DNA of 6,737 bases from Candidatus Phaeomarinibacter sp. (GTDB lineage: Bacteria; Pseudomonadota; Alphaproteobacteria; CGMCC-115125), in assembly GCA_028279995.1 (NCBI GenBank), contig JANQMQ010000246.1:1-6737 (forward strand), in the 5' to 3' direction. Position 1 is the stretch's first letter. The number at the start of each line of letters is the position of its first letter. The notes under the pieces are model-generated. The model had not been told where the DNA came from, made no database searches, and saw only the letters and a program-made list of their open reading frames with translations. The position numbers were made by a program, and so were the translations under genes. Positions 1 through 5,891 of the stretch are shown here, piece after piece.

Positions 1-737
1 GGCGATCGATACCAGTCTTCGGACCATTCCGCAGACGTGAAGTCCCAACCGATAGGGAAGGGATTCAGTTCCGCGCGAATATCCGCCAACTCGGTAAGGT
101 CGCCCGTCTCGTCATATTCTGTTGCAAACTCCGAGGCGCTTTCAGCGATGGATGTGCGCAGGGATTCATCAGCCCACAGAGCTTTTGCAACCTGAATAGT
201 GTCCGCATTGACAGCAGCAACGAGTGTCAAAGCTATCGCGAATGACAGGGCCTGGGTCCATCGTTTGTAAACGCCGGCACCACGCTCCATCATGTCGTCA
301 AACCACAGGCCCAGCTCGTGTCGGTACTTGGCGATATCGTCTTCGGCGTCGCGCCCAATGGCTACCAGTACGGCTTTGATGTTTGACTCTGGTAGTGCAT
401 CGATTGCCGTGCTGACTTCAGCCATGGTGAGGCTAATATGGCTGTCTTTTTTCGGCGAGATGGCTTCTAGAAATACGGCGACGAAGGTTCGTGTCGGCAA
501 GTAAGACGGCCCGACGCGGCCTGAAGCGCTGGATGCTGCTTTTAGAAGCTTCGAATTGGCAAACAGGTCAAGAAGATCGTGATCATCGATAATGGCGGCA
601 AGACCAGATCGCAGATTGCGCGCCCGCAATTTGCCCACCGAGGCAATCATCTCGGCTGCGAAGGTGCAGATCAGCGCCAGCAGCAGATACATCAGGATTA
701 GACCTAATACGACGTCAATGATCGCTCCGCTCGCCAT
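1..737 (-). CDS. Uncharacterised membrane protein, N-terminal 245 residues (runs off left edge)
   Basis: Read on the minus strand, an uninterrupted frame begins at the ATG at 737-735 and is still open at base 1. The start follows a purine-rich AGGGGGTGG about 3 bases upstream; a GTG two codons earlier is in frame but less likely. Residues 8-32 are a strong membrane helix beginning just after MASGAIID, and residues 163-183 (LSFAIALTLVAAVNADTIQVA) form a second. Between them lie a soluble segment with PSYLPTRTFVAVFLEAI (77-93) and the stretch GAGVYKRWTQ (153-162) just before helix two. From memory this resembles a widespread bacterial family with no assigned function, whose members carry a YKR-x-TQ block, an NxDT-x-LW block and more C-terminal helices; the end here, NPFPIGW (225-231), fits that pattern. 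No enzymatic motif is visible. It is transcribed divergently from the other genes, so a shared role is only a guess. Gene reality is well supported; function is unknown. Confidence 0.85.
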   Translation of the reverse strand, partial: MASGAIIDVVLGLILMYLLLALICTFAAEMIASVGKLRARNLRSGLAAIIDDHDLLDLFANSKLLKAASSASGRVGPSYLPTRTFVAVFLEAISPKKDSHISLTMAEVSTAIDALPESNIKAVLVAIGRDAEDDIAKYRHELGLWFDDMMERGAGVYKRWTQALSFAIALTLVAAVNADTIQVAKALWADESLRTSIAESASEFATEYDETGDLTELADIRAELNPFPIGWDFTSAEWSEDWYRS

Positions 738-761
738 TGCCACCCCCTGACCAAAGAGCGA

Positions 762-799
762 AAGGCCTTCTTAGAAAAGCATTATGTCGAGTAAGGCCT
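762..799. repeat. Pair of AAGGCCT boxes, candidate operator of the minus-strand gene
   Basis: AAGGCCT occurs at 762-768 (within the 8-bp palindrome AAGGCCTT, 762-769) and again at 793-799. The starts are 31 bp apart, about three helical turns, so both boxes would face the same side of the DNA. They flank a minus-strand -10-like CATAAT (plus-strand bases 786-781). That arrangement suits a dimeric regulator bound at two sites, but the boxes are short and no regulator is known. Confidence 0.35.
781..786 (-). promoter_or_regulatory. Candidate -10 element for the minus-strand membrane gene
   Basis: Read on the minus strand, bases 786-781 are CATAAT, a 5/6 match to TATAAT, about 43 bp upstream of the ATG at 737. 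No convincing -35 is found: at 17 bp spacing the hexamer is TAGCAG, a 2/6 match to TTGACA. If real, this promoter would need an activator or a different sigma factor. Confidence 0.3.
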
Positions 800-919
800 C
801 TTTCTGCTACCTAAATCTCGTTTAAGTAGTTTTCTTCCAGAAAATCTGACTTGTACAGCACGTTTTGCTTCGGAATGGGCGAGAAAACACAACCAAATAG
901 ACTCAATACGGGTAATTTT

Positions 920-947
920 TTGACAACCGGGAACAACCCGGTAAGCT
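920..947 (+). promoter_or_regulatory. Candidate sigma-70-type promoter for the plus-strand genes
   Basis: A perfect -35 hexamer, TTGACA, lies at 920-925. A weak -10 candidate, TAAGCT (942-947, 3/6 match), follows after a 16-bp spacer. The predicted start of transcription, near 953-955, leaves a leader of about 40 bases before the GTG at 992. The -35 is convincing, the -10 is not. The spacer is filled by an inverted repeat, listed separately. Confidence 0.4.
926..942. promoter_or_regulatory. Inverted repeat in the promoter spacer, candidate operator
   Basis: ACCGGG (926-931), AACAA, CCCGGT (937-942) is a perfect 6-bp inverted repeat with a 5-bp centre. It begins directly after the TTGACA -35 and runs to the proposed -10. 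A repressor or MerR-type activator binding here would act on the spacer itself. It could also fold as an RNA hairpin if transcription starts further upstream. No downstream T-run is present, so it is not a terminator. Confidence 0.4.
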
Positions 948-991
948 CAGATGAATATTCAAACAAGTCGCTGCGTGGGGGGTAGCCGACG

Positions 992-1438
992 GTGAATACG
1001 ATTTATATCGCCCTTGGTCTGCTGGTGGCCGTCGTCGTGGGCTTAGTCTCCTTTAGCGTTGCGTCTTACAATCCATGGACCTGTGCGCCAATGGTTCGGG
1101 CCGTTGGTATTGGGCCTACGGGGGGTGCCGGTGAGCTGCAGTGTGAGTTGCAGAAGTATGACTTCAGTAGCTTGCCGCCTTCAGAGCTTTATGCCCTGGG
1201 CAACGACTATCTGGGGCAGGGCAAACCGGACATCTCGCTCGTTTTCTGGGAAGAAGCCTGGCGCAAAAACCATGGACCCTCGGCTCGCGCCATAGGCGAA
1301 ATGCTCGACCCAAACATTTGGGGAACCCAGCCCTCAGCTTTCACGAAGCCCAGCGTTGATGACGCCCGCAAATGGTACCAGCGCGCGGTCGGAGAAGGCG
1401 ATATTGATGCCGCTGCAGCACTAGCTGCGCTTCCATAG
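992..1438 (+). CDS. Small membrane-anchored Sel1/TPR-like protein (148 aa)
   Basis: The frame starts at GTG 992; an in-frame TAG lies at 983-985 and the next Met is residue 34, inside the protein, so GTG is the only good start. A G-run at 977-982 may serve as ribosome-binding site. Residues 4-24 (IYIALGLLVAVVVGLVSFSVA) form a single N-terminal helix with few charges before it, probably an uncleaved anchor that places the rest in the periplasm. Residues 64-104 and 121-147 look like helical-hairpin repeats; DDARKWYQRAVGEGD-x(3)-AAAAL (123-144) is a good Sel1-type repeat half, the class that mediates protein-protein contact. Cys31 and Cys51 could form a disulfide. It lies 77 bases upstream of the VWA gene on the same strand with no terminator between, so co-transcription is plausible. 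A partner or accessory role is inferred, not shown; I do not recognise a named family. Confidence 0.8.
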   Translation: MNTIYIALGLLVAVVVGLVSFSVASYNPWTCAPMVRAVGIGPTGGAGELQCELQKYDFSSLPPSELYALGNDYLGQGKPDISLVFWEEAWRKNHGPSARAIGEMLDPNIWGTQPSAFTKPSVDDARKWYQRAVGEGDIDAAAALAALP

Positions 1439-1468
1439 TCCACACTGTCTCTTACCGCTCGCGTGATG

Positions 1469-1484
1469 CGCTGGTAGAGCAGCG
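1469..1484 (+). other. Stem-loop 1 of the VWA gene leader
   Basis: CGCTG (1469-1473), loop GTAGAG, CAGCG (1480-1484) form a perfect 5-bp stem, extendable by a G-U pair (1468/1485). It directly abuts the second stem-loop and overlaps the tRNA-like stretch. It has no T-run after it. Confidence 0.35.
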
Positions 1485-1485
1485 T

Positions 1486-1508
1486 TCCGCGAAGCGGCAG
1501 TCGCGGAG
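1486..1508 (+). promoter_or_regulatory. Stem-loop 2, covers the ribosome-binding site of the VWA gene
   Basis: TCCGCGA (1486-1492), an 8-nt loop AGCGGCAG, and TCGCGGA (1501-1507) form a perfect 7-bp GC-rich stem, extendable by a U-G pair (1485/1508). The 3' arm holds GGAG (1505-1508), the only good Shine-Dalgarno sequence for the ATG at 1516, with 7 bases between. When folded, the ribosome-binding site is paired, which would lower translation from 1516. No T-run follows, so it is not a terminator. Confidence 0.5.
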
Positions 1509-1515
1509 TTCAAGA

Positions 1516-3894
1516 ATGTTTCTGGTATTGCCTTTAAACTCCTTCCCGCACTGCATCTCACCAGTGCGGATGCGTCCTGTTTGGGTAGCATTCGTCGCTG
1601 TCCTGGTATTCATGCTGGTGCCACAGTCCGACGTGCATGCGCAGCAGGTACCACTTTTGATGGAAGGCAAGACCACCCTCTTTCAAAGGGTCCTTGTTCG
1701 GCCAGGCACCCCACTGGTTGATCAGCCAGGAAACAGCGCGCCTGCGAACGCCGAACCGCTTCCCCCCTTGACCCTCATGCATGTCTACAAGCGCGTCGAC
1801 TACAAGAACCGCGAGTGGCTTGAGGTCGGCCATGGGAGCCGCGGGCCAACAGATGGATGGATAGCTGCGGACAGGGCCATTGACTGGGATCAAAGCTTGA
1901 TCCTGGCGTTCACGTCGCCAGCCAACAGGGAACGCAGTTTGCTGTTCCGGCAAAAAGAAACGCTGGTGTCCCTGATTGAGAGTGAAAATGTTGGCAATGA
2001 GGCACGCGGATACCGCTCAACGGCAACTTCAGGTGAGGTGCCTGACAATTACGCTGTTTCCGCGGTCGAGCCGGCGGAGGACATCGATATCAAGGAGAAT
2101 TTTTACCTCCTTCCAATCCTCCAACATGATGAAGCGTTTTTCGAAGACGGGTTTATCTCCAAGGTCCTGCAGGTCGCAATCGTCAATGCTGATGAAGATG
2201 CGGATGTGCCGCTTGGACTGCCGCCCGCAGAAGAGCCTGAGCCGCAACCTGTTGCAGCGCCTGAACCTATCATGCCGTTATCGGACCTGCCGGCTCCCGA
2301 CCTTGGGCCCGAGCCGGAACGGCCGGACTATGTAGCACCAGCAGCGCCAGTGCTACCGGACATTGAGTACCGCCCCTTCAAAGCCGGCGTAGTATTCGTT
2401 GTTGATACAACCACATCCATGGAACCCTATATTGAGCGCACGCGCGAAGCCGTGCGCCGCATTCATACTCGGCTGGCGAACTCCGAGAACGGCGAGAACA
2501 TGTGCTTTGGCATCGTCGGCTTCCGGGACAATGTCGAAGTTGCTCCTGCCCTTGGGTATGTAACCAACATCCATCTGCCGCTCTCTTCAGGTTGCTCACG
2601 GGAAATGTTTGAGAGCCGCGTTGGCGACGTGCGGGCTGCAACGACTTCCAGCAAAGACTTTCAGGAAGACTCATATGCTGGGACGCTCACATCGCTGACC
2701 GACATGAATTGGAGTGACTTCGACGGGCGCTGGGTCATCCTTGTGACCGATGCTGGTGCGCGGCCCTCTACAGACCCTCTTGGCCGAACAGGCCAAGATG
2801 CAGCCCAGATCAACATCCTTGCCCGCGAGAAAGATATCGCCATCACGGCGCTACACCTCAAAACTCCTTCTGGGCGCGGCAACCATGAAAAGGCGGAGCG
2901 CCAATACAAGAGCCTTTCGTTCAATCCTATCTCAAACGGTCCTTTGTATTTTGGCGTGCCTGACGGCGACATTGATGCGTTTGGAAACACGCTTGATGAT
3001 CTAGCTGGCCTCGTAGCAAGCGATGTCTCTAAAGACCTGCGGACCATTCGCGAACAGGATATCGCCCGCAATGAAGAGGCCCGTCGCACGGTCGAGTCGG
3101 AGTATGAGCGCGCGGTTTCAGCAGCGCGCGAACAATACGAACGCGAACAGGAGCGTTATCAAGCAGAGCTTGCCGAACGGGAGCGAAAGTTACTCAGCCA
3201 TCAAGAAGCACAAGCTCAACGCGAAGCAGAACTGATATTGGCACAGCAACAGCAAGAAGCACCAACAGCTCCCGCACCACCGGTGTCCGTGACACCGATC
3301 AATGAGTTATCGGAAGAAGAGAGGGAGTTTCGCAATCGGCTGGCGCTGCAAAATCGCGCCATGCGTCTTCAATACCTTGGACGCGCCGCTGGTACTAAAG
3401 CACCCCCTCTCTTTGAGGCCTGGATTGCAGACGTCGCGCTTGAAGATCCCGCTATCAAATCCGTTGATGTCCGCGTCCTTCTCACACGCAACCAGCTTGG
3501 TGATCTGCAAGAAGCCCTCAAGCGGATCGTGGAAGTTGCGGAGCGAACACGAACCACGGCCAGCGAGTTTTTCTCGCAGCTGCAAGAGGCAGCTGCATTG
3601 ATGAGCCGAGACCCCTCTCAGGTCGGAGTTGCACAGGTCAGCAAACTGTCTGACCTTGGTGCACTAGGCGAGTATCTTGATGGATTGCCATACAGATCGA
3701 AAGTCCTCGAAATTGATGAGGATACATGGTTGAGCTGGAGCTTCGGCCAGCAACGCGAATTCCTGGATGAACTCGAGTCCAAGATTGAAAACTACGATCA
3801 GTTCCACGCTGACACAGATTTGTGGGTGTCGTTGGATGGCGGACGCGTACCCGGTGATGCAGTCTATCCTGTGCCCCTGGAAGCGCTGCCATGA
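1516..3894 (+). CDS. Secreted SH3-like / VWA / coiled-coil protein, resembling the periplasmic part of kinase PpkA
   Basis: This 792-residue protein has a Sec signal peptide (hydrophobic core in residues 22-35, cleavage likely after V-H-A42), so it acts in the periplasm. Residues 57-124 form an SH3-like fold beginning with QRVLVRPGTPL. Residues 236-288 are a Pro/Glu-rich linker. A VWA domain spans about 289-490: MIDAS motif D297-T-T-T-S301 (DxTxS, a Thr variant of DxSxS), E384-D385-SYAGT and D412 in VTDAG. Cys330 and Cys360 could pair. A charged coiled coil (about 505-582) is followed by a C-terminal domain (about 595-792) with YLGRAAGTKAP, RVLLTRNQL and YLDGLPYRSKVL, ending in YPVPLEALP. From memory this whole layout matches the C-terminal region of PpkA-type Ser/Thr kinases of type VI loci, but there is no kinase domain or membrane helix here. 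The start is uncertain: ATG 1516 has a Shine-Dalgarno GGAG, whereas ATG 1570 gives a more typical 24-residue signal peptide. It overlaps the ATPase gene by ATGA. The PpkA link is inference. Confidence 0.88.
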   Translation: MFLVLPLNSFPHCISPVRMRPVWVAFVAVLVFMLVPQSDVHAQQVPLLMEGKTTLFQRVLVRPGTPLVDQPGNSAPANAEPLPPLTLMHVYKRVDYKNREWLEVGHGSRGPTDGWIAADRAIDWDQSLILAFTSPANRERSLLFRQKETLVSLIESENVGNEARGYRSTATSGEVPDNYAVSAVEPAEDIDIKENFYLLPILQHDEAFFEDGFISKVLQVAIVNADEDADVPLGLPPAEEPEPQPVAAPEPIMPLSDLPAPDLGPEPERPDYVAPAAPVLPDIEYRPFKAGVVFVVDTTTSMEPYIERTREAVRRIHTRLANSENGENMCFGIVGFRDNVEVAPALGYVTNIHLPLSSGCSREMFESRVGDVRAATTSSKDFQEDSYAGTLTSLTDMNWSDFDGRWVILVTDAGARPSTDPLGRTGQDAAQINILAREKDIAITALHLKTPSGRGNHEKAERQYKSLSFNPISNGPLYFGVPDGDIDAFGNTLDDLAGLVASDVSKDLRTIREQDIARNEEARRTVESEYERAVSAAREQYEREQERYQAELAERERKLLSHQEAQAQREAELILAQQQQEAPTAPAPPVSVTPINELSEEEREFRNRLALQNRAMRLQYLGRAAGTKAPPLFEAWIADVALEDPAIKSVDVRVLLTRNQLGDLQEALKRIVEVAERTRTTASEFFSQLQEAAALMSRDPSQVGVAQVSKLSDLGALGEYLDGLPYRSKVLEIDEDTWLSWSFGQQREFLDELESKIENYDQFHADTDLWVSLDGGRVPGDAVYPVPLEALP
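1546..1569 (+). promoter_or_regulatory. Stem-loop 3, ends one base before the alternative start ATG 1570
   Basis: CCGCACTG (1546-1553), an 8-nt loop CATCTCAC, and CAGTGCGG (1562-1569) form a perfect 8-bp stem, the strongest inverted repeat seen in the window. The in-frame ATG at 1570-1572 (codon 19 of the VWA protein) follows with no gap. If 1516 is the true start, the hairpin lies in early coding sequence and could slow ribosomes before the signal peptide; if 1570 is the start, it would block initiation until melted. Confidence 0.5.
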
Positions 3895-4622
3895 TCGCGC
3901 CAGCCGTCACACCCGTTTTTAGTATCCGCGACTTAAGCAAGACGCGAGAAAGAGCGGGTCATCGGTTTGAACTGAGCATTCCAAATCTGGTGTTGGCGCC
4001 TGGCGATGCCGTCGTGGCACGTGGGCGCAGTGGTAGCGGTAAGAGCACGATGCTCGACCTTCTCGCCATGACACTGCAACCCACCCAGTGCGGGCAATTT
4101 CATTTTGCCTACCGGGGTGGTCCGATCATCGACGTCTGTAAACTCTGGTGCCAGAAGCGTCAGGGGCTTGCCAGCCGTATCCGCGGTGAAAGTGTCGGCT
4201 ACGTTCTGCAAACGGGAGACCTGCTGCCGTTCCTCTCTGTCAGGGAAAACATCGCACTCCCGATCAGGATGTTCGGTGGCGACGATAGCGAGGTGAATAA
4301 ACTCGCAACCCGCCTTGGTATTGATCACCTGCTGGGCAAAAAACCGTCACAGATATCCGTTGGAGAGCGCCAACGAGCCGCCATCGGGCGCGCATTGGTA
4401 CACCATCCGGCAGTCATACTCGCTGACGAGCCGACCGCATCAGTCGATCCTGTCTCTGCTGATGAAGTCTTCTCACTTCTTCTCAGTATCGCGCGGGATT
4501 TTGGCGTGGCGCTAATTGTTGCCAGCCATGATTGGGAACGATTAGACGCGCTTGGATTGCCGGCACTCGAACACTCCGTTCGGGAAAACGACGGCGTCAT
4601 TCAATCCCAATTCTGGAACTAG
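3891..4622 (+). CDS. ABC transporter ATPase, LolD/MacB class, TagT-like
   Basis: A 243-residue cytoplasmic nucleotide-binding subunit that should pair with the permease encoded next. Walker A is G45-RSGSGKS-T53; the Q-loop Gln is Q107 in VLQTGDLLPFLSVREN, the wording typical of LolD/MacB/FtsE ATPases. The signature reads I155-S-V-G-E159 followed by RQRAAIGRAL, so the first Gly of LSGGQ is Val. Walker B is VILADE with catalytic E180, the D-loop is S184-V-D186, and the switch His is H213 in VASHDWERL. All catalytic residues are present, so it should hydrolyse ATP. Length is normal for the class. The ATG overlaps the VWA stop (ATGA) with GGAAG 7 bases upstream, pointing to coupled translation. 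Position beside a VWA protein, a four-helix permease and a SUMF1-fold protein suggests TagT of the TagRST set rather than a lipoprotein or drug exporter; that assignment is inference from context. Confidence 0.93.
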   Translation: MIAPAVTPVFSIRDLSKTRERAGHRFELSIPNLVLAPGDAVVARGRSGSGKSTMLDLLAMTLQPTQCGQFHFAYRGGPIIDVCKLWCQKRQGLASRIRGESVGYVLQTGDLLPFLSVRENIALPIRMFGGDDSEVNKLATRLGIDHLLGKKPSQISVGERQRAAIGRALVHHPAVILADEPTASVDPVSADEVFSLLLSIARDFGVALIVASHDWERLDALGLPALEHSVRENDGVIQSQFWN

Positions 4623-4634
4623 GTGAGCACGGTG
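4621..4634 (+). promoter_or_regulatory. Overlapping start choices for the permease gene
   Basis: GTG 4623 touches the ATPase stop (TAG 4620-4622) and has only a weak GGA upstream (4615-4617). GTG 4632, three codons later, is preceded by AGGTGAG (4621-4627), a better Shine-Dalgarno sequence at 4 bases. The three-residue difference does not affect the protein's topology. Confidence 0.4.
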
Positions 4635-5891
4635 GCGCTGCAGGCAATCTCACTATCGTTTCAGGAAATGCTGCATGAGTGGACAACCGCCTTGTGTTTC
4701 ATGTTGGCGCTCCTGTCAGTACTATTGCCACTCTTGATCCTGTTCGGCCTCAAGTTTGGCCTCATCGACACACTTGCCCAAAGGCTCATCGGTGACCCCC
4801 GCAGCCGGGAGGTAATTGGCGTTGGCAGCGGATACTTTACGAATGAATGGTTCCGCTTGGTCGCACAGCGCGCCGACGTAGGTTTTGTACTTCCAAATAC
4901 GAGATCGATTTCCGCTAGCTTTAACTCACTACGCAACACCAGCGGCGGAGAGGTGCTTCGCGGTGTTCAGATGCTTCCAACCGGATCTGACGATCCGCTT
5001 CTCATTGGCGCGCTCGAGCAAGAGCTTGTCGAGACCGCAGCTGTGTGGAAGCACGATGATGATCCTAATGAGGTGGCTCTTGTTCCGGTCATCCTCTCAC
5101 ATGTCACAGCAAAGAAACTCAACGCCCAGATTGGGGATGAGCTGATAGGTGTCATCAAGAGAATTCGCAATGATGCACCGGAGCATGCCAGGGCCAGTCT
5201 TGTTGTGCATGCAATTGCTCCAGAATCTGCAAGTCCCAGTACAACAGTTTTTGTATCGCTAACGTTCTTGGAAGCCACTGAGGACTACCGTGACGGTTTT
5301 GCTGTTGATGCCTTTCAATGGCCGGGTTTGGTTAAGCCTCAACAGGAACGCATCTATCCAAGGTTCAGGCTCTACGCGACGTCTATCTATGAGGTGTCGT
5401 CCTTGCGGGATGATCTTATGGCAGAGGGTCTGGAGATCCGCACAAGAGCGGCGGAAATTGAATCTCTCCAAACGCTGGATCGTAATCTCACACTGGTCTT
5501 CCTGCTCCTGGCCGGGATCGGTGTAACCGGATTTGTTTTTTCATTAGCCGCCAATCTTGTAGCTAATGTTGAGCGCAAGCGGCGTGATCTCAGCCTGATA
5601 CGCCTTGTTGGGATGCCGAGATCAGCACTCGCCCTGTTCCCCATATCTCAGGCAACCTGCATTGCCCTGGCGGGTGCCCTCACCTCTTTTGGGCTGTTCG
5701 CGCTTGTCGCTGCTGTTCTCAATGGCTTCTTTGCAGATAGCCTCCGAGACGGCGAAAGCATCTGCCGTCTACTGCCGGAACACTTCGTTTATGCCCTCGC
5801 GGGAACCCTGTTCACTGCAATTGTCGCTTCATCATGGGCCGCAGTCCTGTCTGCACGTGTTGATCCATCCGAGGGCCTTCGCGATGCATAG
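4623..5891 (+). CDS. ABC transporter permease, FtsX/MacB (type VII) topology, TagS-like
   Basis: A 422-residue inner-membrane protein. Helix 1 (about 22-44, ALCFMLALLSVLLPLLILFG) is followed by a large periplasmic domain (about 48-285), then helix 2 (288-313), a cytoplasmic turn VERKRRDLSLIRLVGMPR, helix 3 (335-362) and helix 4 (388-410), ending in ARVDPSEGLRDA. The 1+3 helix arrangement, the charged ERKR-x-L-x-LIRLVGM coupling segment and the DPxEGLR tail are hallmarks of the MacB/LolE/FtsX class, which moves force across the membrane instead of carrying small solutes through a channel. ATPase partner: the gene immediately upstream, with zero gap. Only one permease gene is present, so a homodimer is expected. 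The periplasmic domain would be the surface for the VWA and SUMF1-fold proteins. Similarity to TagS is inferred from context and topology; a lipoprotein-sorting role (LolCE) is less likely because no LolA-like gene is near. Confidence 0.92.
   Translation: MSTVALQAISLSFQEMLHEWTTALCFMLALLSVLLPLLILFGLKFGLIDTLAQRLIGDPRSREVIGVGSGYFTNEWFRLVAQRADVGFVLPNTRSISASFNSLRNTSGGEVLRGVQMLPTGSDDPLLIGALEQELVETAAVWKHDDDPNEVALVPVILSHVTAKKLNAQIGDELIGVIKRIRNDAPEHARASLVVHAIAPESASPSTTVFVSLTFLEATEDYRDGFAVDAFQWPGLVKPQQERIYPRFRLYATSIYEVSSLRDDLMAEGLEIRTRAAEIESLQTLDRNLTLVFLLLAGIGVTGFVFSLAANLVANVERKRRDLSLIRLVGMPRSALALFPISQATCIALAGALTSFGLFALVAAVLNGFFADSLRDGESICRLLPEHFVYALAGTLFTAIVASSWAAVLSARVDPSEGLRDA

Larger units (their letters stand above)
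1465..1515 (+). other. tRNA-like stretch (D-arm to T-loop), degenerate
   Basis: GCTGGTAGAGCAGCG (1470-1484) reads like tRNA positions 15-29, with G18 G19 and the 3' D-stem GAGC. Exactly 26 bases separate A1481 (position 26) from GTTCAAG at 1508-1514, matching the distance to G53 T54 T55 C56 in a standard tRNA. However, the D-stem pairs at only 2 of 4 positions, the anticodon stem at two pairs plus a wobble, base 33 is C instead of T, the 3' T-stem strand does not pair, and no acceptor stem exists. It is not a functional tRNA. It may be a relic, a tRNA mimic within the leader of the next gene, or chance. Confidence 0.3.

Noticed and set aside
292..504. 70-codon plus-strand frame
   Set aside because: It is antisense to the long open minus-strand frame 737-1, which has membrane helices and a ribosome-binding site; the plus-strand product is Ser/Arg-rich without family features.
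830..844. TTTTC-TTCCA-GAAAA inverted repeat in the divergent intergenic region
   Set aside because: Five-base A/T-rich arms in an A/T-rich stretch are expected by chance, and no promoter element is next to it.
1469..1507. Rho-independent terminator between the Sel1-like and VWA genes
   Set aside because: The stems are followed by no T-run, so termination is unlikely.
1456..1528. Functional tRNA gene
   Set aside because: No acceptor stem, unpaired 3' T-stem strand, two of five anticodon-stem positions mismatched plus one wobble, and C at position 33; only the D-loop and T-loop blocks fit.
1558..1953. 131-codon minus-strand frame
   Set aside because: It lies wholly opposite the VWA gene's SH3-like region and shows no recognisable motif.
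2661..3089. 142-codon minus-strand frame
   Set aside because: Shadow of the VWA domain; Arg/Ser-rich composition is typical of an antisense reading.
3933..4328. 131-codon minus-strand frame
   Set aside because: Opposite the ATPase, whose Walker A and Q-loop are intact in this stretch.
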